From Polynucleobacter sp. (GTDB lineage: Bacteria; Pseudomonadota; Gammaproteobacteria; Burkholderiales; Burkholderiaceae), in NCBI RefSeq assembly GCF_030693775.1, contig NZ_JAUXZY010000004.1, positions 186,001 to 250,000 on the forward strand: 64,000 nt of DNA. The letters run 5' to 3'. A model generated the notes under the pieces. It was given only the letters and a program-made list of their open reading frames with translations. It was not told the origin of the DNA and did no database searches. Positions within the stretch are counted from its first letter, which is position 1. Each line of letters begins with the position of its first letter. Position numbers and translations under genes: made by a program. Shown one piece after another: positions 18,832-28,094 of this stretch.

Positions 18832-19755
18832 TTAACTGCTGGATTTTGGGCGGTTAGCGACCCCTGAAACCACGTGCCCGGTAGGCGCAACTGAGGCTGC
18901 CGAATTGCAATGCCCGGTTTGATCGTCAAAGAAAAAATCAGGCTCGAATTCACGGAGGAACTCACTTTTGGAAAGGCCGCCTAAGAACATAGCTTCATCC
19001 ACATCGATGCCCCAGTTCATCAGGGTGCGAATCGCGCGTTCATGCGCAGGAGCAGAGCGCGCAGTAACGAGTGCAGTACGAATGCGCATGCCATGTGCGG
19101 CCTGTGTCCCAGACTGACTTTGCAGGCGGTGTAGGGCTTCCAGTAGGGGTTTAAAAGGACCAGGCGGTAATGGAATCGCCACCTTTTTGCTTTCGTGATC
19201 AACAAATGCCTCGAGTCCGCTACTCTGAAAAACTTGCTCTGCTTCGTCTGAAAACAAAACGGCATCACCGTCAAAGGCAATGCGAATTTCATTGGGATGC
19301 GATTCGGCAGTTTTACTGGACTCGGGGTAAACACGCGCCGCCGGAAAGCCGGCATCAATCGTCGCCCGCACATCGTCTTCATTAGCTGATAAAAACAAAT
19401 TCGCCTGCAATGAGCGCAGGTAATGGTAGGGCGGCCTGCCGCGAGTAAATACGCCGCGCTCTAGGCGAAGCTGGTGATGCTCGGCAGAGCGGAACACACG
19501 CAAGCCACTGACTGGATCATTGCGCGACAAGATCACCACCTCAACACGTTGTTCATCGCCTTGATTAAAGGCCAGTAGTTTTTGTACCAGCGGAAAGGCA
19601 ACGCCCGTTTGCGCAGGCATGGCCAATCGATCGAGTTGCAACTTCATATAGGCACTGTCATCGCTGGTTTCAAATAAGCGATTCTCTTCCTCAAAGTCAA
19701 ATAGGGCGCGCGATGAAATCGCAACAACGAGCTTTCCGGTCAGGCTATAGGACAT
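18832..19755 (-). CDS. Cytosolic-type 5'-nucleotidase (NT5C1-like family)
   Basis: Probably dephosphorylates nucleoside 5'-monophosphates. The sequence has VVAISSRALFDFEEENRLF at its N terminus, VILSRNDPVSGLRVF, RIAFDGDAVLFSDEAE (an acidic HAD-like motif) and DEAMFLGGLSKSEFLREFEPDFFFDDQ near the C terminus, matching the bacterial homologues of vertebrate cytosolic 5'-nucleotidase 1A. Length 307. It lies 26 bp upstream of queF and 9 bp downstream of ilvA on the same strand. Substrate preference cannot be told from the sequence. Confidence 0.85.
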   Translation of the reverse strand: MSYSLTGKLVVAISSRALFDFEEENRLFETSDDSAYMKLQLDRLAMPAQTGVAFPLVQKLLAFNQGDEQRVEVVILSRNDPVSGLRVFRSAEHHQLRLERGVFTRGRPPYHYLRSLQANLFLSANEDDVRATIDAGFPAARVYPESSKTAESHPNEIRIAFDGDAVLFSDEAEQVFQSSGLEAFVDHESKKVAIPLPPGPFKPLLEALHRLQSQSGTQAAHGMRIRTALVTARSAPAHERAIRTLMNWGIDVDEAMFLGGLSKSEFLREFEPDFFFDDQTGHCNSAASVAPTGHVVSGVANRPKSSS

Positions 19756-19764
19756 TCAGCTGAC

Positions 19765-21285
19765 TTACTTTAGGAAGAGCTGGTAAGCAGGATTCGCACT
19801 TTCATTCCAGTGCGGGTAGCCTAGGGATGCCAAGAAGGATTGGAATTGCTTCTGTTCATTCTTGGGAACTTGAATGCCAACCAAGATGCGGCCGTAGTCT
19901 GCGCCATGATTGCGGTAATGAAACAGGCTGATATTCCAATTGGGTGCCATGCTGGTTAAAAAGCGCATCAATGCACCGGGGCGCTCTGGGAACTCAAAGC
20001 GGTAGAGCAGCTCATCGTGCGCCAAAGGAGAGTGACCGCCAACCATATGCCGGAGATGCGACTTGGCAAGTTCGTCGTGGGTTAAATCGATCGTCGCAAA
20101 TCCCGCTTTGGCAAAGTGCTTGGCGATCTCGGCGCTATCGGCCGATTTCTGCGTACCAATGCCAACAAAAATATGCGCTTTGGCTTGATCGGCAATGCGG
20201 TAATTAAATTCGGTGACGTTGCGTTTGCCAAGCAGTTGACAGAAGCGCTTGAAGGAGCCTCGCTCTTCTGGAATGGTGACGGCAAACACAGCCTCCCGAA
20301 ACTCGCCCACATCGGCGCGCTCAGCCACAAAACGTAAGCGACTGAAATTCATATTGGCGCCGCATGCAATCGCAACTAGGGTTTTATCTTTTACTTTTTT
20401 CTTCTCAACGTATTTCTTAAGACCGGCGATAGCGAGCGCACCTGCGGGCTCCAAAATACTGCGCGTGTCGGTAAACACGTCATTGATCGCGGCACAAATT
20501 TCATCGGTATCGACGGTAATGATGTCATCGACTACGCGTTTGCAAATGCGGAAGGTTTCTTTGCCGACTACCTTGACCGCAGTGCCGTCCGAAAACAAAC
20601 CAACTTCTTTTAACTCAACGCGACGACCGGCCTTGAGTGACTGACGCATGGCGTCAGAGTCAGCGGCTTGTACGCCGATGATTTTGGTTTCTGGGCGAAC
20701 GGCTTTGACGTATTCACCGATGCCAGCAATCAGACCGCCACCACCAATGGCGACAAAAATGGCATCAATTGGCGCTTGGTGTTGTTGCAAAATTTCCTGG
20801 GCGATGGTTCCTTGGCCGGCGATGACGTCCGGATCATCAAAGGGGTGAACAAAAGTCAGCCCCCGTTTTTTCTCCAGTACCTTGGCGTGATCAAAGGCAT
20901 CGCTATACGATTCGCCAAACAAAACGAGTTCTGTCCAAGAGCCACCGCGGGCCTTGACTGCATCGATTTTGACTGCAGGGGTGGTTACCGGCATCACGAT
21001 GACTGCCTTGCATTTCATCTTGGCGGCGGCGAGGGCTACACCTTGGGCATGGTTTCCGGCCGAAGCGGCGATAACGCCGCGTTTGAGGGCGGCAGGGCTC
21101 AGCTGCGCCATCTTGTTGTAAGCGCCGCGCAGCTTAAACGAGAAAACGGGCTGGTTATCCTCTCGTTTCAGGAGAATTCGATTGCCCAGGCGCTCCGTTA
21201 AAGCGGGCGCTAGCTCCAATTCAGTCTCGCGCGCAACGTCGTAAACGCGAGCCGTTAATATTTTCTTTAAATAGTTGATTGCCAT
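19765..21285 (-). CDS. ilvA: Threonine ammonia-lyase, biosynthetic
   Basis: PLP enzyme converting threonine to 2-oxobutanoate, first step of isoleucine synthesis. The PLP lysine is in PVFSFKLRGAYNKMAQLS, the phosphate-binding glycine loop in FVAIGGGGLIAGIGEYV, and SAGNHAQGVALAA is also present. The C-terminal ~180 residues carry two ACT-like regulatory domains (AVFAVTIPEERGSFKRFCQL; LLYRFEFPERPGALMRFLTS), the layout of isoleucine-inhibited IlvA. Length 506 is standard. It is divergent from the FAD oxidoreductase gene. Confidence 0.97.
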   Translation of the reverse strand: MAINYLKKILTARVYDVARETELELAPALTERLGNRILLKREDNQPVFSFKLRGAYNKMAQLSPAALKRGVIAASAGNHAQGVALAAAKMKCKAVIVMPVTTPAVKIDAVKARGGSWTELVLFGESYSDAFDHAKVLEKKRGLTFVHPFDDPDVIAGQGTIAQEILQQHQAPIDAIFVAIGGGGLIAGIGEYVKAVRPETKIIGVQAADSDAMRQSLKAGRRVELKEVGLFSDGTAVKVVGKETFRICKRVVDDIITVDTDEICAAINDVFTDTRSILEPAGALAIAGLKKYVEKKKVKDKTLVAIACGANMNFSRLRFVAERADVGEFREAVFAVTIPEERGSFKRFCQLLGKRNVTEFNYRIADQAKAHIFVGIGTQKSADSAEIAKHFAKAGFATIDLTHDELAKSHLRHMVGGHSPLAHDELLYRFEFPERPGALMRFLTSMAPNWNISLFHYRNHGADYGRILVGIQVPKNEQKQFQSFLASLGYPHWNESANPAYQLFLK

Positions 21286-21366
21286 GCGATGAGCGTACCA
21301 CGGTTGACCCCTAAGCCCTTAGTTTTGCAAGGTTTTATGGGTGTTGTCAGCTAAATTAGGGAATTC

Positions 21367-21395
21367 CTGTCAGGATCGGATTACTCCTTTAAAAT
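21367..21395 (+). promoter_or_regulatory. Candidate sigma-70 promoter of the FAD/Fe-S oxidoreductase gene
   Basis: CTGTCA (21367-21372), a 17-bp spacer and TAAAAT (21390-21395) match the -35 and -10 consensus at 4/6 and 5/6. The predicted start is about 21402, leaving a short leader before the ATG at 21419. It lies in the 133 bp divergent gap with ilvA, where nothing else is apparent. Read by eye only. Confidence 0.45.
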
Positions 21396-21418
21396 GCTTA
21401 TTTAACGAATCCCACTCC

Positions 21419-24400
21419 ATGAACGCCCCACTCGGATTAAACCAATTACTCACTGCTGAGGCTGGGGAGCCCCGTTTACGGGAAATTCCGTACAACTACA
21501 CCTCCTTCTCAGACCGTGAAATTGTCATTCGCCTTCTAGGGCCGGAATCTTGGCGCGTACTTGATTCACTTCGTGGTGTTCGCAAAACGGGCCGTTCGGC
21601 TCGCATGCTATTTGAGGTCTTGGGTGACATTTGGGTAGTGCAGCGCAATCCCTATTTGCAAGACGATTTATTGGATAACACCAAGCGCCGCAGTATGCTG
21701 ATTAGCGCGCTCTGGCATCGCCTTGGTGAAGTCGAAAAAAGAATGACCGGCGATTCGGCCGAGCAAGTTGAAATCTTGATCAAAGCAGCGCGGACTGCGG
21801 TCGAACTCTTTGAGCAGAATTTTGAAACAGTTGCCCAGTTACGCAAGCGCGCAATAAAAGTATTGGGACGCCATACGGCGGCGGATAACGTCGCTTTTGA
21901 CGGCATGTCGCGTGTTGCCCATGTGACGGACGCGACCGATTGGCGTGTTGAATACCCATTCGTTGTTTTAAAGCCAGATACTGAAGCCGAGATACCCGGA
22001 TTAGTGAAGGCCTGCATTGAGCTTGGGCTCACCATCATTCCGCGTGGGGGCGGCACTGGCTATACCGGCGGTGCGATTCCTTTGGTCGCCATGTCGGCGG
22101 TCATCAATACCGAAAAGCTAGAACAAATTGACCCAGTAGTGAAAGTAAGCCTGCCTGGTTTAAATGAGCTGGTACCAACGATTTTCACAGGCGCCGGTGT
22201 TGTAACGCGCCGCGTTGCCGAGGCAGCAGAGCGAGTTGGTTTGGTGTTTGCGGTAGACCCCACATCAGCGGATGCGAGTTGCATCGGCGGTAATGTGGCG
22301 ATGAATGCAGGTGGTAAGAAAGCCGTTTTATGGGGTACCGCCTTAGATAATCTGGCCAGCTGGCGCATGGTGGACCCTGAGGGGAACTGGCTCGATGTGA
22401 TTCGAGTTAACCATAACTTGGGCAAGATTCATGATGCCGATGCTGCGCAGTTTGATCTGGTGTGGTCCGACGGATTGCAAGCGCCAGGTGAGAAGGTGTT
22501 GCGTCGCGAGACTCTGAATATCGAAGGCCATCGCTTTCGGAAAGCGGGTTTAGGCAAAGACGTTACCGACAAGTTTTTATCGGGACTACCGGGCGTTCAA
22601 AAAGAGGGCTGTGATGGCCTCATCACCAGTGCTACCTGGATTCTGCATCGCATGCCGCAATACATGCGCACCGTTTGCCTGGAATTCTATGGACAGGCAC
22701 GTGAAGCTATCCCGAGCATTGTTGAGATCAAAGCCTACCTTGATGGTTTAAGTCGTGAAGGTGGCCCTATCTTGGCTGGCCTTGAGCATTTGGATGATCG
22801 CTATTTAAAGGCTGTGGGTTACTCCACTAAGTCCAAGCGCAATACTCTGCCGAAGATGGTATTGATTGGCGATATCGCCGGCGATGATGAGTCGGCCGTG
22901 GCCGCTGCGACCAGTGAGGTGGTACGCATGGCTAATTTGCGCGTCGGTGAGGGCTTTGTTGCCGTTAGCCCGGAAGCGCGTAAGAAATTTTGGTTAGACC
23001 GGGCGCGTACCGCTGCGATTGCACGCCATACCAATGCCTTCAAAATTAATGAAGACGTGGTGATTCCGCTCGATCGCATGGGTGAGTACACCGATGGCAT
23101 TGAGCGTATCAATATTGAGCTCTCCCTTAAAAACAAATTGCAATTACTCGATGCGCTGGAAGCATTTTTGCGCAAAGGTAATTTGCCGCTGGGTAAGGCT
23201 GATGAAGACGATGACATCTCCCCCGCAGAAATTCTAGGTGATCGTGTTGATGGGGCTATTGCACTGTTGCACCAGATGCGGACGCGCTGGTCTAGTTGGT
23301 TGAATGACCTTGATCGTTTTTTCCCTGACTTACAAAACTACACCTTGCGTGCATCGTGGAAGACGGATGTGCGCGCGGAGCTGCGCATTATTTTTGGCGG
23401 CGCTGCTTTTGAACAGATTTTGGCTGAGCTAGAAAAGACCCACCAGGCTATTTTGCGTAAGCGGGTATTTGTGGCGCTACATATGCATGCCGGTGATGGC
23501 AACGTGCATACGAACATTCCGGTGAACTCGGATGACTATGGCATGTTGCAAGACGCACATCGCTCAGTTGATCAAATTATGGCTTTGGCGCGCTCGCTCG
23601 ATGGTGTCATCTCAGGTGAGCATGGCATTGGTATTACCAAGCTCGAATACCTCAGCGAGGAAGAGTTAAAAGATTTCAGGGCATACAAAAACCGCGTTGA
23701 TCCCGAAGGCAGATTTAATAAGGGCAAGCTAATGCCCCATGCGGATTTGAGCATGGCGTATACGCCCAGCTTTGGATTGATGGGTCACGAGTCCTTGATC
23801 ATGCAACAAAGCGATATTGGCGCGATTGCCGATAGCGTGAAAGACTGTTTGCGCTGCGGCAAATGCAAGCCTGTCTGCGCGACGCATGTGCCCCGAGCCA
23901 ATTTGCTGTACAGCCCCCGCGATAAGATCTTGACGACATCCCTGCTGATCGAGGCGTTCTTATACGAAGAGCAGACCCGAAGGGGGATTTCAATCCGCCA
24001 TTGGGAAATGTTTGATGACGTAGCAGCCCACTGTACGGTCTGCCATAAGTGCGCTACGCCTTGCCCAGTCAAGATTGATTTTGGTGATGTGACCATGAAT
24101 ATGCGCAACTTACTGCGCAAGATGGGTCAGCAGCGTTTTAATATCGGCACAGCCACATCGATGTTCTTTTTGAATGCAAGTAATCCCGATACGATTCGCC
24201 TGACACGCAAATTAGTGATTGAGTGGGGTTACAAAGCGCAGCGCATTGCGAATAATTTATTCCGCAGCTTTGCCAAAAAACAAACGGCTACGCCGCCTGC
24301 AACGGTAGGAAAGCCGCCGATCAAAGAGCAGGTGATTCATTTCATTAACAAGAAAATGCCGGGGAACTTGCCCAAGAAAACAGCCCGAGCGCTCCTGGAT

Positions 24401-25255
24401 ATTGAAGATGCGAATTACGTCCCGATTATTCGTGATCCAAAAATAACGACTGCAGATACCGAGGCGGTATTTTATTTCCCGGGTTGCGGCTCGGAGCGTT
24501 TGTTCTCGCAAGTTGGTTTAGCTACACAGGCCATGCTGTGGAATGTCGGTGTACAGACCGTTTTACCGCCAGGCTATTTGTGCTGCGGCTACCCCCAGCG
24601 CGGCAATGGTGAATTCGAAAAAGCAGAAAAGATGATTACGGACAATCGCGTTCTGTTTCATCGGGTGGCCAATACGCTGAACTATTTAGACATTAAAACT
24701 GTCGTGGTGTCCTGCGGTACCTGCTACGACCAATTAGCGGGTTATCAGTTTGAGCAGATTTTCCCTGGATGCCGAATCATTGATATTCATGAATACTTAT
24801 TGGAGAAGGGCGTCAAATTAGAGGGCGTGACGGGCGTGCGTTACATGTATCACGATCCTTGCCATTCGCCGATGAAGTTGCAAGATCCACTGAAGACCGT
24901 GAATGAGCTGATTCAGACGGAAGACAAGCAAGCCATTTTGAAGAATGAGCGTTGCTGCGGTGAGTCAGGTACCTTAGCTGTGACACGCCCGGACATTTCC
25001 ACGCAGATCCGCTTTCGCAAGCAGATTGAAATGGAAAAGGCAGCGACAAGCTTAAAGGCTGACTTTACTGGCGAGGTTAAGGTATTAACGAGCTGCCCAT
25101 CTTGCCTGCAAGGTTTGTCGCGCTTTGATGCCGATAGCGCAACGACCGCAGATTACATCGTTGTTGAAATGGCGCAGCGCATCTTGGGTGACAATTGGAT
25201 GCAAGATTACGTCGCCCAAGCTAATCAGGGCGGCATTGAGAGGGTATTGGTTTGA
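21419..25255 (+). CDS. Large FAD-linked oxidase / Fe-S oxidoreductase (DUF3683 family, YdiJ/GlcD-like)
   Basis: A 1278-residue flavin and iron-sulfur dehydrogenase. Order: N-terminal DUF3683-like region (about 1-150); FAD-binding type 4 domain with [19 protein letters not shown] and [21 protein letters not shown]-oxidase C domain with [18 protein letters not shown] and [15 protein letters not shown]; two 4Fe-4S motifs, [16 protein letters not shown] and [19 protein letters not shown]; two CCG domains, [11 protein letters not shown] ... LCCGYPQRG and [10 protein letters not shown] ... RCCGESG. This is a D-2-hydroxyacid (lactate or hydroxyglutarate type) dehydrogenase pattern; the substrate is unproven. 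The ATG at 21419 fits homologues better than one 26 codons upstream. Its stop overlaps the DUF971 start by one base. Confidence 0.9.
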   Translation: MNAPLGLNQLLTAEAGEPRLREIPYNYTSFSDREIVIRLLGPESWRVLDSLRGVRKTGRSARMLFEVLGDIWVVQRNPYLQDDLLDNTKRRSMLISALWHRLGEVEKRMTGDSAEQVEILIKAARTAVELFEQNFETVAQLRKRAIKVLGRHTAADNVAFDGMSRVAHVTDATDWRVEYPFVVLKPDTEAEIPGLVKACIELGLTIIPRGGGTGYTGGAIPLVAMSAVINTEKLEQIDPVVKVSLPGLNELVPTIFTGAGVVTRRVAEAAERVGLVFAVDPTSADASCIGGNVAMNAGGKKAVLWGTALDNLASWRMVDPEGNWLDVIRVNHNLGKIHDADAAQFDLVWSDGLQAPGEKVLRRETLNIEGHRFRKAGLGKDVTDKFLSGLPGVQKEGCDGLITSATWILHRMPQYMRTVCLEFYGQAREAIPSIVEIKAYLDGLSREGGPILAGLEHLDDRYLKAVGYSTKSKRNTLPKMVLIGDIAGDDESAVAAATSEVVRMANLRVGEGFVAVSPEARKKFWLDRARTAAIARHTNAFKINEDVVIPLDRMGEYTDGIERINIELSLKNKLQLLDALEAFLRKGNLPLGKADEDDDISPAEILGDRVDGAIALLHQMRTRWSSWLNDLDRFFPDLQNYTLRASWKTDVRAELRIIFGGAAFEQILAELEKTHQAILRKRVFVALHMHAGDGNVHTNIPVNSDDYGMLQDAHRSVDQIMALARSLDGVISGEHGIGITKLEYLSEEELKDFRAYKNRVDPEGRFNKGKLMPHADLSMAYTPSFGLMGHESLIMQQSDIGAIADSVKDCLRCGKCKPVCATHVPRANLLYSPRDKILTTSLLIEAFLYEEQTRRGISIRHWEMFDDVAAHCTVCHKCATPCPVKIDFGDVTMNMRNLLRKMGQQRFNIGTATSMFFLNASNPDTIRLTRKLVIEWGYKAQRIANNLFRSFAKKQTATPPATVGKPPIKEQVIHFINKKMPGNLPKKTARALLDIEDANYVPIIRDPKITTADTEAVFYFPGCGSERLFSQVGLATQAMLWNVGVQTVLPPGYLCCGYPQRGNGEFEKAEKMITDNRVLFHRVANTLNYLDIKTVVVSCGTCYDQLAGYQFEQIFPGCRIIDIHEYLLEKGVKLEGVTGVRYMYHDPCHSPMKLQDPLKTVNELIQTEDKQAILKNERCCGESGTLAVTRPDISTQIRFRKQIEMEKAATSLKADFTGEVKVLTSCPSCLQGLSRFDADSATTADYIVVEMAQRILGDNWMQDYVAQANQGGIERVLV

Positions 25256-25647
25256 TGATTCCAACAAATGTAGTGATGCACCAGCAATCCAAAGTATTGG
25301 AACTGAGTTATGAGAATGGCAGTTCATATCGCCTGCCCTTTGAATTCTTACGCGTGTTATCGCCATCGGCAGAAGTTCGGGGCCATGGCCCTGGTCAAGA
25401 GACTCTGCAGACTGGCAAACGCAATGTAGGCATTAATGAGCTTGAGCCAGTCGGCCACTATGCGATTCGCCCGATGTTCTCAGATGGACACGATTCCGGA
25501 TTGTTTTCATGGGAGTATTTGTATTTCCTGTGCGAAAACCAAGACGCCTTGTGGAACGATTACCTCGATAAGCTAAAGCAAGCAGGCGCAAGCCGCGATG
25601 TCGCCAGCGCGCCAACCGGGCATGAAGGCCACTCTTGTGACCACTAA
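25255..25647 (+). CDS. DUF971 (GBBH-like N-terminal) domain protein
   Basis: A 130-residue protein with the DUF971/GBBH-like_N pattern: YENGSSYRLPFEFLRVLSPS, RNVGINELEPVGHYAIRPMF and SGLFSWEYLYFLCEN. The same fold occurs at the N terminus of gamma-butyrobetaine hydroxylase and in factors linked to Fe-S cluster handling; the bacterial stand-alone role is not established. It starts at the ATG at 25255 by a TGATG overlap with the Fe-S oxidoreductase stop and precedes ubiE by 21 bp. The C terminus is His/Asp-rich (GHEGHSCDH). Confidence 0.88.
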   Translation: MIPTNVVMHQQSKVLELSYENGSSYRLPFEFLRVLSPSAEVRGHGPGQETLQTGKRNVGINELEPVGHYAIRPMFSDGHDSGLFSWEYLYFLCENQDALWNDYLDKLKQAGASRDVASAPTGHEGHSCDH

Positions 25648-25668
25648 TACATATACCCAATACGGCAC

Positions 25669-26412
25669 ATGAATAAAACCCATTTTGGTTACCAAACGGT
25701 AGACGAGGCAGAAAAAGCAGGCAAGGTTGCCGATGTCTTTCACTCCGTAGCGACTAAATACGACGTGATGAATGACTTGATGTCATTCGGTCTGCACCGC
25801 ATTTGGAAAAAACTCACCATCGCTCGGGCCCAGGTTCGCCCGGGTCAAAAAGTGCTTGATATTGCAGGTGGCACTGGTGATCTGGCTTGTGCATTTGCAA
25901 AAGCTGCTGGGTGGGCCAAACACCCTGATGCCGAGGTTTGGCTGAGTGATATCAATGCATCCATGTTGGGGGTCGGGCGCGATCGATTGTTAGATCAGGG
26001 CATGTCTTTGCCCTGCGTGCAGTTTGATGCTGAGTCCATCCCATTCCCGGCAAATCATTTTGACGTGGTCACGGTTGCCTTTGGACTACGCAATATGACT
26101 CACAAAGACCGGGCCCTTGCTGAAATGCTGCGCGTGATTAAACCGGGTGGACGAGTTTTGGTGTTGGAGTTTTCGAAGCCCGATGCGATGCTTCAGCCGG
26201 TTTACGATGTGTATTCCTTCAAGGTGCTGCCGTGGTTGGGTGAAAAAATCGCCCAAGACGCTGAAAGTTATCGTTATTTGGCGGAATCGATCCGGATGCA
26301 CCCGGACGCTGAAACCTTAAAAAATATGATGCTAGAGGCCGGTTTTGATGCCGTTGATACCCATAGATTAACCGGGGGTATCGTTGCGCTTCATATTGGT
26401 ATTAAATTCTAA
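25669..26412 (+). CDS. ubiE: Ubiquinone/menaquinone biosynthesis C-methyltransferase
   Basis: SAM-dependent C-methyltransferase of ubiquinone synthesis. SAM motif [16 protein letters not shown], the UbiE signatures [18 protein letters not shown] and [18 protein letters not shown], and [14 protein letters not shown] are present. Length 247 is typical. It opens a ubiE-(Tim44-like)-ubiJ-ubiB run, the classic ubiEJB cluster with one extra gene inserted, which is the usual order in Burkholderiaceae. Confidence 0.97.
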   Translation: MNKTHFGYQTVDEAEKAGKVADVFHSVATKYDVMNDLMSFGLHRIWKKLTIARAQVRPGQKVLDIAGGTGDLACAFAKAAGWAKHPDAEVWLSDINASMLGVGRDRLLDQGMSLPCVQFDAESIPFPANHFDVVTVAFGLRNMTHKDRALAEMLRVIKPGGRVLVLEFSKPDAMLQPVYDVYSFKVLPWLGEKIAQDAESYRYLAESIRMHPDAETLKNMMLEAGFDAVDTHRLTGGIVALHIGIKF

Positions 26413-26453
26413 GTATTAGTTTTGTTGTTGTGCATTACTGGAGACCTAAATAA

Positions 26454-27377
26454 ATGAATAAAAATGCAATCAAAGCCATCGTACTTACTGTCGCGCTGAC
26501 CTTTTCTTCGGTTGGCTATGTTGACGCGAAGCGTATGGGTGGTGGAAAAAGTATCGGCCAATCGGCCCCGGTTCAGAAGCAGGCGCAGCCTGCGCAAGCG
26601 CAAAAGCCAGCGCAGCAAGCACAGCCTGCGGCACCCGCTGCTGGTAATGCTGCAGCGGCAGCGCCCAAGCGTCCTGGATTTGGCGGCATGCTGGGTGGTT
26701 TAGCAGCTGGCCTTGGTATTGCTTACCTTCTTTCCCATTTTGGCTTGGGTGAAGCTGCGGCTTCGATGTTTACCGGTATTTTGATTGCCTTGGCAGTCGG
26801 CTTGCTCCTCCTGTTTATCCTCAAGCGTTTTATGCCATCGATGTCAGGTGCGGGGCGTACAAGCCCAGCAGCTGCCGGGAACAATGGCATGCAGCGTACG
26901 GCTTATGAGCATGGCAACACCACACGCAATGAGCCTGGCTTTGTCCCTGTCGCCGCTTCGTTTGGTGGCGCAGCAGCAGTCGTTCCTGAGGCGGCTAAAT
27001 CCTTGCCAGCTGGCTTTGATGAGTATGCGTTCTTGGATAATGCAAAGCACTACTTCGTGAAATTGCAAAAAGCATGGGATGACGGCGATTTGGATTCCCT
27101 GCGCGAGTTCGCTACGCCCGAGATGTTTAGTAATCTGATGCAAGACCTGAACGCACGTGCCGAATCAAGCAATCAAACTGACGTGGTTACCCTCAATGCC
27201 GAGTTACTGGGTGTTGAAACTGGCCAGGACAATTATTTAGCCAGCATTCAATTTACCGGCATGATTCGGGAGCAGGCAGGCGCTCCAGCTGAGCCATTTA
27301 CCGAAATTTGGAACTTGAGCAAGCCAATTCATGGTTCTGGCGGTTGGGTTCTAGCCGGGATTCAGCAGTTGGTTTAA
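26454..27377 (+). CDS. Tim44-like domain membrane protein
   Basis: A 307-residue protein with an N-terminal signal segment (AIVLTVALTFSSVGYVDA), an Ala/Gln/Pro-rich linker with many QAQPAQ-type repeats, a glycine-rich hydrophobic segment (FGGMLGGLAAGLGIAYLLSH), a second membrane helix (GILIALAVGLLLLFILKRF) and a C-terminal Tim44-like domain (AFLDNAKHYFVKLQKAWDDG; FTEIWNLSKPIHGSGGWVLAG). The mitochondrial Tim44 domain binds membranes and protein-import partners; in bacteria the role is unknown. It has an upstream GGAGA site and is followed by a strong terminator. Confidence 0.85.
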   Translation: MNKNAIKAIVLTVALTFSSVGYVDAKRMGGGKSIGQSAPVQKQAQPAQAQKPAQQAQPAAPAAGNAAAAAPKRPGFGGMLGGLAAGLGIAYLLSHFGLGEAAASMFTGILIALAVGLLLLFILKRFMPSMSGAGRTSPAAAGNNGMQRTAYEHGNTTRNEPGFVPVAASFGGAAAVVPEAAKSLPAGFDEYAFLDNAKHYFVKLQKAWDDGDLDSLREFATPEMFSNLMQDLNARAESSNQTDVVTLNAELLGVETGQDNYLASIQFTGMIREQAGAPAEPFTEIWNLSKPIHGSGGWVLAGIQQLV

Positions 27378-27396
27378 GCTTAGGCTTTCCCCACGG

Positions 27397-27423
27397 AAAA
27401 ACCCGCATTCGTGCGGGTTTTTT
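27397..27423 (+). terminator. Rho-independent terminator after the Tim44-like gene
   Basis: ACCCGCA/TGCGGGT stem extended by A-T pairs, with a TTCG tetraloop (27408-27411) and a six-T run (27418-27423). This is a textbook strong terminator. It ends six bases before the ubiJ ATG, which is unusual: ubiJ is left without a normal leader or Shine-Dalgarno site. Confidence 0.9.
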
Positions 27424-27429
27424 GCACCC

Positions 27430-28092
27430 ATGAATTCGGTATCCACATCCGCCCGGCCTATCACCAGCGCAGCCATCTGCCACGGCATTAATCATGTCTT
27501 GGCGGGTGAGCCATGGGCGAGTACCGAGCTGGCAAAGCACGCCGGCAAAGCGATTGCCCTCGAAATGCCGTTTGGTCGATTTGCCGTGCAAATTAACAGT
27601 AATGGCCTATTGGAGGCCGTGCGCCATTCGGATGTGCCGACTCAAGCCGACGATGGGCAAGTTCCGCCTCCAGTCAGAACAGCCCTGGTGCTGACGATTT
27701 CAAGCCAAGCACTTTCCACCTTACTGACTAGCGGCGGCCCCATTCGGGAAAATGCATTTAAATCAGTCACGATTGCGGGCGATGCTGATTTGGCTCAGTT
27801 GTTGGGTCGCCTAGCCGGCCAGTTGCGCTGGGAATACGAAGAAGACCTTTCAAAAATCATTGGCGATGCGCCAGCCCATTTTGCTGTCGCCCAAGGAAAA
27901 AAAATAGCGAGTGCCGGGAAAGCAGCTGGCCGCGATCTACTTGAAAATACCGTTGAGTACCTCAGTGAAGAAAAGAAGGTCCTATTGAATCAGCGTGACT
28001 TTGCAATACACAAAAACCAACTTATGGAATTGCGCGATAGCGTCGAGCGTTTAGATAAGCGCATTGCATTATTGCAGCAAAGGAGCAAATAA
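27430..28092 (+). CDS. ubiJ: Ubiquinone biosynthesis accessory factor UbiJ (SCP2 domain)
   Basis: Lipid-binding scaffold protein of the ubiquinone synthesis complex. The N-terminal SCP2 sterol-carrier domain ([39 protein letters not shown]) is followed by [19 protein letters not shown] and a C-terminal coiled-coil ([19 protein letters not shown]), the UbiJ layout; length 220. The call is firm from its position between ubiE and ubiB. The ATG at 27430 is the only start that keeps the SCP2 domain whole, yet it sits directly after a terminator. It ends 2 bp before ubiB. Confidence 0.92.
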   Translation: MNSVSTSARPITSAAICHGINHVLAGEPWASTELAKHAGKAIALEMPFGRFAVQINSNGLLEAVRHSDVPTQADDGQVPPPVRTALVLTISSQALSTLLTSGGPIRENAFKSVTIAGDADLAQLLGRLAGQLRWEYEEDLSKIIGDAPAHFAVAQGKKIASAGKAAGRDLLENTVEYLSEEKKVLLNQRDFAIHKNQLMELRDSVERLDKRIALLQQRSK

Positions 28093-28094
28093 AC

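Noticed and set aside
20668-21201. 177-codon open frame antisense to ilvA
   Set aside because: It is the shadow of a strongly conserved enzyme; its translation has no recognisable domain and no ribosome-binding site.
21286-21418. Possible leader peptide or riboswitch controlling ilvA
   Set aside because: No branched-chain amino-acid-rich short frame, no terminator/antiterminator pair and no known riboswitch core could be seen in the gap.
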